Positions 1 to 7,315 of a DNA stretch of 32,136 bases are shown one piece after another. This DNA is from Pseudomonas sp. SDI (GTDB taxonomy: Bacteria; Pseudomonadota; Gammaproteobacteria; Pseudomonadales; Pseudomonadaceae): the NCBI RefSeq assembly GCF_003105155.1, contig NZ_QETK01000046.1:1-32136 (forward strand), in the 5' to 3' direction. Position 1 is the first letter of the stretch, and each line of letters begins with the position of its first letter. Both the position numbers and the translations under genes were made by a program. The notes beneath the pieces were generated by a model, which made no database searches, had not been told where the DNA came from, and saw nothing but the letters and a program-made list of their open reading frames with translations.

Positions 1-99
1 ATCGGTGTAGTTACGGCGAGTACTTGGGTACATGGCAACCTCCAAGAGAGCGACTTAAGTATCGCTTCTTGGCGTCCGTTGTCACGGGACAGGCCCATG

Positions 100-177
100 G
101 TCACTTTTGCGCCGTCAAAAGTGACCCGCCGTCAGGGCGGAAGGGGCCGGCAGAGCCGCCATCCACAATGGATATGT
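100..177 (+). repeat. Intergenic double-hairpin repeat, left copy
   Basis: The copy opens with a perfect 10-bp inverted repeat (GTCACTTTTG at 100-109, CAAAAGTGAC at 116-125). A second hairpin follows directly, CCGCC/GGCGG at 126-140, then GGAA, and 42 nt after the first hairpin comes ATGGATATG (168-176). The same arrangement, with the same 42-nt spacing, occurs in inverse orientation at 31952-32030. I recall sequences of this type between many Pseudomonas genes; that recollection is unverified here. Confidence 0.7.
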
Positions 178-605
178 CCGCCAAGACCAAGGCCAAAACC
201 AACAGCCAAAAAATCAAAAGCACCGTCGGCAAGGCCGGCTCCCGCATGAGCAAACCGACTACTGGGATGCTTCTGCAGCAGCTTGTAGATGCGGGTAAGA
301 AATCGCCAGCGCAAGGTCTAGCCGAGTTCAGGCAAACATCGAAGCGATTGGCTGCCATAACGATGGACATCGCGGTGAAGGGTATTGGCCTCGTCGCCGG
401 CGTCGGTCAGTTAACCGCAGGTGTCGGGATTTGTGTTCGGGCACGAGGTCGATGTCACCACCTGCTACCCCGCAAACCACCCATCCCGCCGCTCCAGCCG
501 CCACGCCATCAGCCCAAGCGTCACCGCCCGCAACGCCATGAACAGCAAAAATGCCAACCACAAGCCATGGTTGCCCAGCCCGCTGGCCAGCCAGGCAAAC
601 GGTAG
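168..605 (+). CDS. Doubtful hypothetical small protein
   Basis: This open frame starts at the ATGGATATG that ends the repeat. Its first ~85 residues are Lys/Ser/Thr/Ala-rich and then mildly hydrophobic (GIGLVAGVGQLTAGVGI). From about 465 it runs antisense through the 3' end of the MATE gene, where it becomes Arg/Pro/His-rich, as expected for shadow sequence. No clear Shine-Dalgarno lies just before the ATG. It could be a small gene that lost its stop, a decayed remnant or chance. I recognise no family. Confidence 0.2.
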   Translation: MDMSAKTKAKTNSQKIKSTVGKAGSRMSKPTTGMLLQQLVDAGKKSPAQGLAEFRQTSKRLAAITMDIAVKGIGLVAGVGQLTAGVGICVRARGRCHHLLPRKPPIPPLQPPRHQPKRHRPQRHEQQKCQPQAMVAQPAGQPGKR

Positions 606-1805
606 CGTAATCGCCACACTCACCAGCATCCCGTTACGCATCTCCCGCGCCCGCGTCGCACCGATAAACAAGCCGTCGAGCAAATAGCTCCACACCGCAA
701 TCACTGGCAACACCGCCAGATACGGCAGGTACTCAAAGGCCGTCTCGCGCACACTCGGGATGTCCGTTTGTAACTGGATAAACCAATGCCCGCCCAGCAA
801 GAACAACCCGGCAAAGCCCACGCTGGCCAGCAGCGACCAGCCACAGGCCACCGTCAGCGAACGACGCAGCGCGGGTCGATCCCCGGCGCCAATCGCGTGC
901 CCGCACAAGGCCTCCACCGCATGCGCCAGGCCATCCAGCGCATACGCCGTCAGCAGCAGGCCATTGAGCAGCAGCGCATTCGCCGCCACGGTCGCTTCGC
1001 CCATCCGCGCACCCTGCACGGTGATCAGGAAGAACACCCCCTGCAACGCCAGGCTCCGAATGAAGATGTCCCGGTTCACACTCAGCAGCGGCCGCCAGCT
1101 CTGCCAGCGTGTCAGCAACGCCCAGACAATCGTCCCCGGGTACGCCCGCAACGACGGCCGGGTCAGCGCCAGCCCGAGCAACGCCGCCGACCACTCGGCA
1201 ATCACCGAGGCCCGCGCCGAGCCCAGCACGCCCCAATCCAGCCCCAGTACGAACCACAGGTTGAGGACGATGTTCAGCACGTTGGTCGTCAGCAGGATCG
1301 CCAGCGGCGCCCGTGCGTTCTGTGTACCGAGGAACCAGCCGACCAGGGCGAAGGTGGCCAGCGCCGCCGGTAAACCGAGCAGGCGGGTCTGGAAGAAGTC
1401 CTGGGTGCTCTGCTCCAGTGCCGCACTGGGGTTCATCAGGCCCAGCGCCAGGTGGCTGAAGGGTAGGGCGAACACCCCCAGCAACAGGGCGAAGAACAAC
1501 GCCAGCAGCAACCCCTGCACCAGCACCTGACGCAACGCGGCGCCGTCTGCACGCCCCGCCGCTTGCGCGGCAAAGCCGGTCGAGCCCATGCGCAGGAAAC
1601 CCAGCACCGACACTAGCAAGGTGTACAGGCTGCCACCCACCGCCACCGCACCCAGCTGATGCGCATGCGGCAGATGGCCGATCACCGCGCTGTCGACCAG
1701 CGCCACCAGCGGCACCGAGACATTGGAAAGAATCATCGGCGCCGCCAGCCCCCACACCTTGCGGTGGGTCGGGCGGTCGCGCCAATCGGCGAGTAGTTGT
1801 GCCAT
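465..1805 (-). CDS. dinF: MATE-family efflux transporter, DinF type
   Basis: This is a 446-residue polytopic inner-membrane protein of the multidrug and toxic compound extrusion superfamily, predicted to export drugs or metabolites by cation antiport. It is hydrophobic throughout, with about twelve membrane segments in two halves. The N-terminal stretch WGLAAPMILSNVSVPLVALV is typical of the first MATE helix. The start at 1805 is chosen because AAGGAG lies 6 nt upstream; two earlier in-frame ATGs lack such a site. Length fits DinF (~440-460 aa). In E. coli dinF sits beside lexA; here it stands alone, and I see no CTGT-N8-ACAG LexA box in the 149-nt gap to yfhM, so SOS control is not supported. 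The substrate cannot be read from the sequence. Confidence 0.9.
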   Translation of the reverse strand: MAQLLADWRDRPTHRKVWGLAAPMILSNVSVPLVALVDSAVIGHLPHAHQLGAVAVGGSLYTLLVSVLGFLRMGSTGFAAQAAGRADGAALRQVLVQGLLLALFFALLLGVFALPFSHLALGLMNPSAALEQSTQDFFQTRLLGLPAALATFALVGWFLGTQNARAPLAILLTTNVLNIVLNLWFVLGLDWGVLGSARASVIAEWSAALLGLALTRPSLRAYPGTIVWALLTRWQSWRPLLSVNRDIFIRSLALQGVFFLITVQGARMGEATVAANALLLNGLLLTAYALDGLAHAVEALCGHAIGAGDRPALRRSLTVACGWSLLASVGFAGLFLLGGHWFIQLQTDIPSVRETAFEYLPYLAVLPVIAVWSYLLDGLFIGATRAREMRNGMLVSVAITLPFAWLASGLGNHGLWLAFLLFMALRAVTLGLMAWRLERRDGWFAG

Positions 1806-1905
1806 GCGAAGCTCCTTGAGAGCCGGCATTGTAACCAGCTCGGGCACCTAATCAGGTGAACGCGGTCTCACCTCGCCGCCTTCGGCCGGCCAAAGCGCCG
1901 GGCTT

Positions 1906-1913
1906 GATATATA
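1906..1913 (+). promoter_or_regulatory. Candidate extended -10 for yfhM
   Basis: TGATATATA fits the extended -10 pattern TG-N-TATAAT with two differences and stands out in otherwise GC-rich DNA. It would place the transcription start about 35 nt before the yfhM ATG. No convincing -35 accompanies it. This is pattern matching only. Confidence 0.3.
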
Positions 1914-1954
1914 GTTCTTTCCCTAGACCCTGCTGCCAAAAGAGTTACCCCCCC

Positions 1955-4900
1955 ATGCTCAACAAAGGATTGTGGCTGGCCTGCGCGCTGGCGCTGCTCA
2001 GCGCCTGCGACTCGTCGTCTGTGGATAAACCGGCCCCGGCCCCCGCCGAGAAAGCCGCTGCCGCCCCGGCGGCGAGCAAGGTGGATGCCGCCACCCTGGC
2101 GCAACGCTACGCCGGCCGCGAGCTGAACGTGGTCGATGTGTCGGAAGTGCAGGTCGATGGCGCCAGCGCACTGTCGGTAACCTTCTCCGCCCCGCTGGAG
2201 GCCGACCAACCGTTCGCCGACCGCCTGCACCTGGTCGACAGCAGCAAAGGCAAGATCGATGGCGCCTGGGAACTCTCCGACAACCAGATGGAACTGCGCC
2301 TGCGTCACCTTGAGCCGCAACGCAAACTGATCCTCACCATCGACGCCGGCCTGGCCAGCGTCAATGGCAAGCGCCTCGCCGCCGAATACGTCAGCCGCCT
2401 GGAAACCCGCGACATGCAACCGAGCATCGGCTTCGCCAGCCGCGGTTCGCTATTGCCGACGCGCCTGGCCGAGGGCCTGCCGGTGATCGCGCTGAACGTC
2501 GCCAAGGTCGACGTGGAGTTCTTCCGCATCAAGTCCGAGTCGCTGCCGACCTTCCTCGGCAGTTGGGGGCGCAGCAGCGCCATGCAGTACTACGAGTCGC
2601 GCGAGCTGCTGCCGATGGCCGACCTGGTGTATGCCGGGCGCTTCGACCTCAACCCGGCGCGCAACACCCGCGAAACCCTGTTGCTGCCGATCGGCGGGAT
2701 CAAGCCATTGCAGGCGCCGGGGGTGTACCTGGCGGTGATGCGTGCCTCGGGCACCTACAACTATTCACAGCCGGCGACGCTGTTCACGCTCAGCGACATC
2801 GGCGTTTCCGCACACCGCTACAGCAACCGCCTGGACGTGTTCACCCAGGCGCTGGAAGGCGGCAAGGCCCTCGATGCAGTCAACCTCGAACTGCTCGACA
2901 CCAGCGGCAAGCTGCTCGCCCAGGGCAAAACCGACGGCACCGGCCACGCCCAGTTGCCGCTGCCACCCAAGGCCGACGTGCTGCTCGCCCATCAGGGCCC
3001 GCACACCACCTTGCTGCGCCTGAACAGCGCGGCGCTCGACCTGTCCGAATTCAGCATCACCGGCCCGCAGGCCAACCCGTTGCAGTTCTTCGTGTTTGGC
3101 CCGCGCGACTTGTATCGCCCCGGCGAAACCGTGCTGCTCAACGGTCTGCTGCGCGATCAGGACGGCAAGCCAGTCAAGGCCCAGCCGGTGACCGTGGAAG
3201 TACGCCGGCCGGATGAACAGGTCAGCCGCAAGTTCGTCTGGGAGGCCGATGCCAATGGCTTCTATCAGTATCAGTTGCAGCTCGCCGGCGAAGCGCCGAC
3301 CGGGCGCTGGCAGCTGGTGTTCGACCTGGGCGGCGGCAAGAAGCAGGTCCACGAGTTCCTCGTCGAAGACTTCCTGCCCGAACGTATGGCCCTGGCGCTC
3401 AAAGGCAGCGACACGCCGCTGAGCCCGGACGCAACCGCCGAGATCGCCGTCAACGGTCGCTACCTCTATGGCGCCCCCGCTGCGGGCAATCGCCTCAGTG
3501 GCCAGGTGTACCTGCGGCCACTGCGCGAAGCGGTGCCGGCGCTGCCGGGCTATCAGTTCGGCTCGATCACCGAGCAGGAACTGAACCAGGACTTCGAGCT
3601 GGACGAAACCACCCTCGACGACAACGGCGACGCCACCCTGAGCATCGAAAGCAAATGGTCCGAGGCCCGTTCGCCGCTGCAACTGACGGTGCAGGCGAGC
3701 CTGCAGGAGTCCGGCGGCCGGCCGATCAGCCGACGCCTGGAGCAGCCGATCTGGCCGGCCGAGCGCTTGCCTGGCCTGCGTGGGCTGTTCGACGGTGAGG
3801 AAACCGACGGCGATGCGCCGGCCGAGTTCGAGTTCCTGGTCGCCGACCGCGACGGCAACAAGCTTGCGGCGGACAACCTCAAGGTGCGCCTGATCCAGGA
3901 GCGCCGCGACTACTACTGGAACTACTCCGACAGCGACGGCTGGAGCTACAACTACAACGAGAAATTCCTTACCCAGAGCGAGCAGACCCTCAGCGTCAAG
4001 GCCGGCAGCACCGCCAAGCTGAATTTCCCGGTGGAGTGGGGCCCGTACCGCGTCGAGCTGGAAGACCCGCAAACTGGCGTGGTCAGCAGCCTGCGCTTCT
4101 GGGCCGGCTACCGCGCCCAGGACAACGCCGACGGCGGTGCCGTACGCCCCGACCAGGTCAAGTTGGCGCTGGACAAACCGGCCTACGCCGACGGTGACAC
4201 GGCCACTGTCACCGTTACCCCGCCGGCGGCCGGCAAGGGCTACCTGATGGTTGAGGGCGGCGACGGCCCGCTGTGGTGGCAAGCAATCGATGTGCCGGCC
4301 GAGGGCAAGGCCTTCGCGGTGAAGCTCGACCCGAAATGGGCGCGGCATGATCTGTACGTGAGCGCGCTGGTGATCCGCCCCGGCGAGCGCAAGGCCAATG
4401 TCACGCCCAAGCGTGCCGTGGGCGTGCTGCACCTGCCGCTCGACCGTGCCCAGCGCAAGCTGGCGGTTACCCTGCAGGCACCGCAGACGATGCGCCCGAA
4501 ACAGCCGCTGACGGTCAAGCTGCAGGCGCGCAACGCCGACGGTAGTGTGCCCAAGCAGGTACAGGTGCTGCTGGCGGCGGTGGATGTGGGCATTCTCAAC
4601 ATCACCGAATTCGTCACCCCCGATCCGTTCACCGGCATGTTCGGCCGCAAGGCCTATGGCGCCGACCAACTGGACATCTATGGCCAGTTGATCGAAGCCG
4701 GCCAGGGCCGACTGGCGAGCCTCGCCTTCGGGGGGGACGCGGCCATGGCCAAGGGCGGCAAGCGGCCCGATACCAGCGTGACCATCGTCGCCCTGCAAAG
4801 CGCGCCAGTGACCCTCAACGCGCAGGGCGAAGGCGAAGCCACGGTCGATATCCCCGACTTCAACGGCGAACTGCGGCTGATGGCCCAAGCCTGGACCGAC

Positions 4901-6847
4901 GAGCGCTTTGGTGTGGCCGAAGGCAAGACGGTGGTGGCTGCACCGCTGATTGCCGAACTGTCGGCACCGCGCTTCCTCGCCGGTGGCGACCGCACCAGCC
5001 TGGCGCTAGACCTGGCCAACCTCTCGGGCAAGGCGCAAAAGCTGAATGTGTCGCTGAGTACCGCAGGCCAGTTGAGCCTGATTGCGCCGACCACCCGCAG
5101 CTTGACCCTGACCCAGGGCCAGCGCGTCACCTTGCAGGTGCCAGTGCAGGCCGAAGGTGGCTTCGGCCAGGGCCGCGTCACGGTGCAGGTGCAGGGCCTG
5201 GACCTGCCCGGCGAGCCGCCGCAGGTGTTCAGCCGCGAGTGGACGCTGGGTGTGCGCCCGGCCTATCCGGCGCAACTCAAGCATTACCGTGTGGCCCTGC
5301 GCGAGCAGCCATGGAGCCTGCCCGAGCAGGACCTGGCGGCTTTCGAACCGGCCGGCCTGGAAGGCATGCTGGCGCTGTCGAGCCGCCCGCCGCTGAACCT
5401 CGCTGAGCAGATCCGCGCGCTGGAAGCCTACCCCTACGGCTGCCTGGAGCAGACCACCAGCGGGCTCTACCCGTCGCTGTATGCCGACGAGGCCACGCTC
5501 AAGCGCCTCGGCCTCAAGGGTGAGCCGGCGCCGGTACGTCAGCGCAAGATCGAGATGGGCATCGAACACTTGCTGGGCATGCAGCGCTACAACGGCAGCT
5601 TCGGTTTGTGGAGCTCGGACGACGAGGAGGAATACTGGCTGACCGCGTATGTCACCGACTTCCTCCTGCGCGCGCGCGAGCAGGGTTACGCGGTGCCGCC
5701 CGAGGCTCTGAAGAAGGCCAACGAGCGGCTGCTGCGTTACCTGCAGGAGCGCAACCTGATCGAAGTGAACTACAGCCAGAACGCCGAGCACAGCCGCTTT
5801 GCCGTGCAGGCGTATGCAGCGCTGGTGCTGGCGCGCAGTCGGCAGGCGCCGCTGGGGGCCTTGCGCAGCCTGTTCGAGCGGCGTGCCGATGCGCGCTCCG
5901 GCTTGCCGCTGGTGCAACTGGCCATCGCGTTGGACAAGATGGGCGACAAGCTGCGGTCCGAGCAGGCCTTGCAGGCTGGGTTGGCGGTGACGCGCAACAA
6001 CGACTGGATGGCCGACTACGGCAGCCCGGTGCGCGACCAGGCGCTGATTCTGGCGCTGCTGGAGGAGAACAACCTGGCGCCGACGCAGGTACAGGATCGC
6101 CTGTTCGAGTTGTCCGACCGTTTGGCGGCGAGCCAGTGGTTGTCGACGCAGGAGCGCAATGCGCTGTTCCTCGCCGGGCGTGGTCTGCTCAAACTGCCGG
6201 AAGGCAAGTGGAGCGCGCGGCTGGACAGCGCCGGTGAAGTGCGCGAGCTGAATGCGGCCGAGTCCGGGATGAAGCTGGAGGGGGCGTTGCTGGCCTCGCC
6301 GTTGACGGTGAGCAACGCTGGCGATCAGGTGCTGTATCAGCAACTGACCTTGTCCGGGTATCCGCGCTCGGCGCCGGCGGCGTTTGGCCACAACATGAGC
6401 ATTCGTCGCGAGTTCCTTGGGATGAATGGTCAGGCGCTGGACCTGAAGCAGTTGCACAGCGGCGACCTGGTGCTGGTGCACCTGGCGGTGACCGCCAAGG
6501 AGCGGGTGCCGGATGCGTTGGTGGTGGACCTGTTGCCGGCCGGGCTGGAGCTGGAGAACCAGAACCTGGCGCAGAGCGCGGCGAGCCTGGACAACGCCAG
6601 CAGTGCGGTGAAGCAGTGGCGCGAAGCGATGCAGAACGCCAACGTGGTGCATCAGGAATTCCGGGATGACCGCTATGTGGCGGCGTTGAACCTGGAGGGT
6701 TATGGCACCACGCACCTGCTGTACCTGGCCCGGGCGGTGACGCCGGGCACTTATCGGGTTCCGCCGCCGCAGGTGGAATCGATGTACCGGCCAAATTGGC
6801 AGGCACTGGGTGAGACCCCAGGGGAGATGGTGATTCGCGGGCGCTGA
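1955..6847 (+). CDS. yfhM: Bacterial alpha-2-macroglobulin lipoprotein
   Basis: This 1630-residue envelope protein is thought to trap attacking proteases through a reactive thioester. The start at ATG 1955 is preferred because a lipoprotein signal follows at once (WLACALALLSAC, lipidated Cys 18). Asp follows the Cys, the classic enterobacterial inner-membrane retention residue. MG-type beta-sandwich domains fill the first ~900 residues. The thioester motif CLEQ is intact (Cys1163-Gln1166, in YPYGCLEQTTSGLYPS) and is followed by the helical alpha-alpha toroid region. Length matches E. coli YfhM (~1650 aa). The family is known to pair with pbpC, which lies 468 bases downstream; the idea is that the trap acts when the wall is breached and PbpC repairs it. 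The Shine-Dalgarno is weak (AGAG). A REPIN hairpin follows the stop. Confidence 0.95.
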   Translation: MLNKGLWLACALALLSACDSSSVDKPAPAPAEKAAAAPAASKVDAATLAQRYAGRELNVVDVSEVQVDGASALSVTFSAPLEADQPFADRLHLVDSSKGKIDGAWELSDNQMELRLRHLEPQRKLILTIDAGLASVNGKRLAAEYVSRLETRDMQPSIGFASRGSLLPTRLAEGLPVIALNVAKVDVEFFRIKSESLPTFLGSWGRSSAMQYYESRELLPMADLVYAGRFDLNPARNTRETLLLPIGGIKPLQAPGVYLAVMRASGTYNYSQPATLFTLSDIGVSAHRYSNRLDVFTQALEGGKALDAVNLELLDTSGKLLAQGKTDGTGHAQLPLPPKADVLLAHQGPHTTLLRLNSAALDLSEFSITGPQANPLQFFVFGPRDLYRPGETVLLNGLLRDQDGKPVKAQPVTVEVRRPDEQVSRKFVWEADANGFYQYQLQLAGEAPTGRWQLVFDLGGGKKQVHEFLVEDFLPERMALALKGSDTPLSPDATAEIAVNGRYLYGAPAAGNRLSGQVYLRPLREAVPALPGYQFGSITEQELNQDFELDETTLDDNGDATLSIESKWSEARSPLQLTVQASLQESGGRPISRRLEQPIWPAERLPGLRGLFDGEETDGDAPAEFEFLVADRDGNKLAADNLKVRLIQERRDYYWNYSDSDGWSYNYNEKFLTQSEQTLSVKAGSTAKLNFPVEWGPYRVELEDPQTGVVSSLRFWAGYRAQDNADGGAVRPDQVKLALDKPAYADGDTATVTVTPPAAGKGYLMVEGGDGPLWWQAIDVPAEGKAFAVKLDPKWARHDLYVSALVIRPGERKANVTPKRAVGVLHLPLDRAQRKLAVTLQAPQTMRPKQPLTVKLQARNADGSVPKQVQVLLAAVDVGILNITEFVTPDPFTGMFGRKAYGADQLDIYGQLIEAGQGRLASLAFGGDAAMAKGGKRPDTSVTIVALQSAPVTLNAQGEGEATVDIPDFNGELRLMAQAWTDERFGVAEGKTVVAAPLIAELSAPRFLAGGDRTSLALDLANLSGKAQKLNVSLSTAGQLSLIAPTTRSLTLTQGQRVTLQVPVQAEGGFGQGRVTVQVQGLDLPGEPPQVFSREWTLGVRPAYPAQLKHYRVALREQPWSLPEQDLAAFEPAGLEGMLALSSRPPLNLAEQIRALEAYPYGCLEQTTSGLYPSLYADEATLKRLGLKGEPAPVRQRKIEMGIEHLLGMQRYNGSFGLWSSDDEEEYWLTAYVTDFLLRAREQGYAVPPEALKKANERLLRYLQERNLIEVNYSQNAEHSRFAVQAYAALVLARSRQAPLGALRSLFERRADARSGLPLVQLAIALDKMGDKLRSEQALQAGLAVTRNNDWMADYGSPVRDQALILALLEENNLAPTQVQDRLFELSDRLAASQWLSTQERNALFLAGRGLLKLPEGKWSARLDSAGEVRELNAAESGMKLEGALLASPLTVSNAGDQVLYQQLTLSGYPRSAPAAFGHNMSIRREFLGMNGQALDLKQLHSGDLVLVHLAVTAKERVPDALVVDLLPAGLELENQNLAQSAASLDNASSAVKQWREAMQNANVVHQEFRDDRYVAALNLEGYGTTHLLYLARAVTPGTYRVPPPQVESMYRPNWQALGETPGEMVIRGR

Positions 6848-6864
6848 CGGGCTTTAGGGCCCTA

Positions 6865-6932
6865 TCGCGGGACGAGCCCGCTGCCACAGAAGAGCCGCTG
6901 TGTTTTTCTGTGGGAGCGGGCTTGTCCCGCGA
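6865..6932. repeat. REPIN-type inverted REP pair
   Basis: Two 25-nt arms in inverted order, tcgcgggacgagcccgctg... (6865-6889) and its near complement ending ...gcttgtcccgcga (6908-6932), differ at two positions and flank an 18-nt spacer. This is the common Pseudomonas REP doublet. Its place between convergent yfhM and the small membrane-protein gene suits a bidirectional transcript-end or mRNA-stabilising hairpin. Confidence 0.85.
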
Positions 6933-6938
6933 TGCGCT

Positions 6939-7222
6939 TCAACGCACCACCAAACTCAACACCCACAACCCCAGCAGCAACCAGATGATCCCCAGCACAA
7001 TCGACGCCCGCATGAACGCGCGCACCGCCGAATACAGCAACAGCAACCCCACCACCAATATCAGCATGCTGATCAGCGAGGTATCCATGCCCAACGTGTG
7101 CGCCAGGCCATCGATGAAATTACCGCCAGCCAGTTGAACACCCCACTCAAGCCATCGACCACAAAACGGATCAACGCGCCCAGCGCCTGGCCCAACCACT
7201 CGAAAAACCCTTCTACCTGCAT
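6939..7222 (-). pseudogene. Small membrane protein, frameshifted
   Basis: Reading from ATG 7222 gives MQVEGFFEWLGQALGALIRF and continues to ...GVFNWLA. At about 7125 the natural continuation (GGNFIDGLAHTLGMDTSLIS, then a long hydrophobic segment and ...GLWVLSLVVR) lies in the -1 frame and runs to the stop at 6939. Joined, the two parts make a ~94-residue protein with two hydrophobic stretches, resembling small conserved Pseudomonas membrane proteins I recall beside pbpC. One base appears to be missing in TGGCTGGCGGTAATTTC. No slippery heptamer is visible, so a real deletion or a sequencing error is likelier than programmed frameshifting. The gene is divergent from pbpC. Function unknown. Confidence 0.6.
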
Positions 7223-7315
7223 AGTCAGTCGCTTCCTGATGATCATCTCGACGAATTCGCCGCGTCCCACGCTTTGGCCACACCGGGCGCCACGCAGTTC
7301 CCTGGCGGCCTGCCG

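Noticed and set aside
1806..1954. LexA box for dinF
   Set aside because: No CTGT-N8-ACAG-like palindrome is visible in the gap.
2765..4888. 707-codon open frame antisense to yfhM
   Set aside because: It is a GC-rich shadow frame; the plus-strand protein has clear domains, and the antisense translation is Arg/His/Gln-rich with no family likeness.
5006..6715. 569-codon open frame antisense to the 3' part of yfhM
   Set aside because: Same shadow pattern; the plus strand carries the thioester region and toroid domain.
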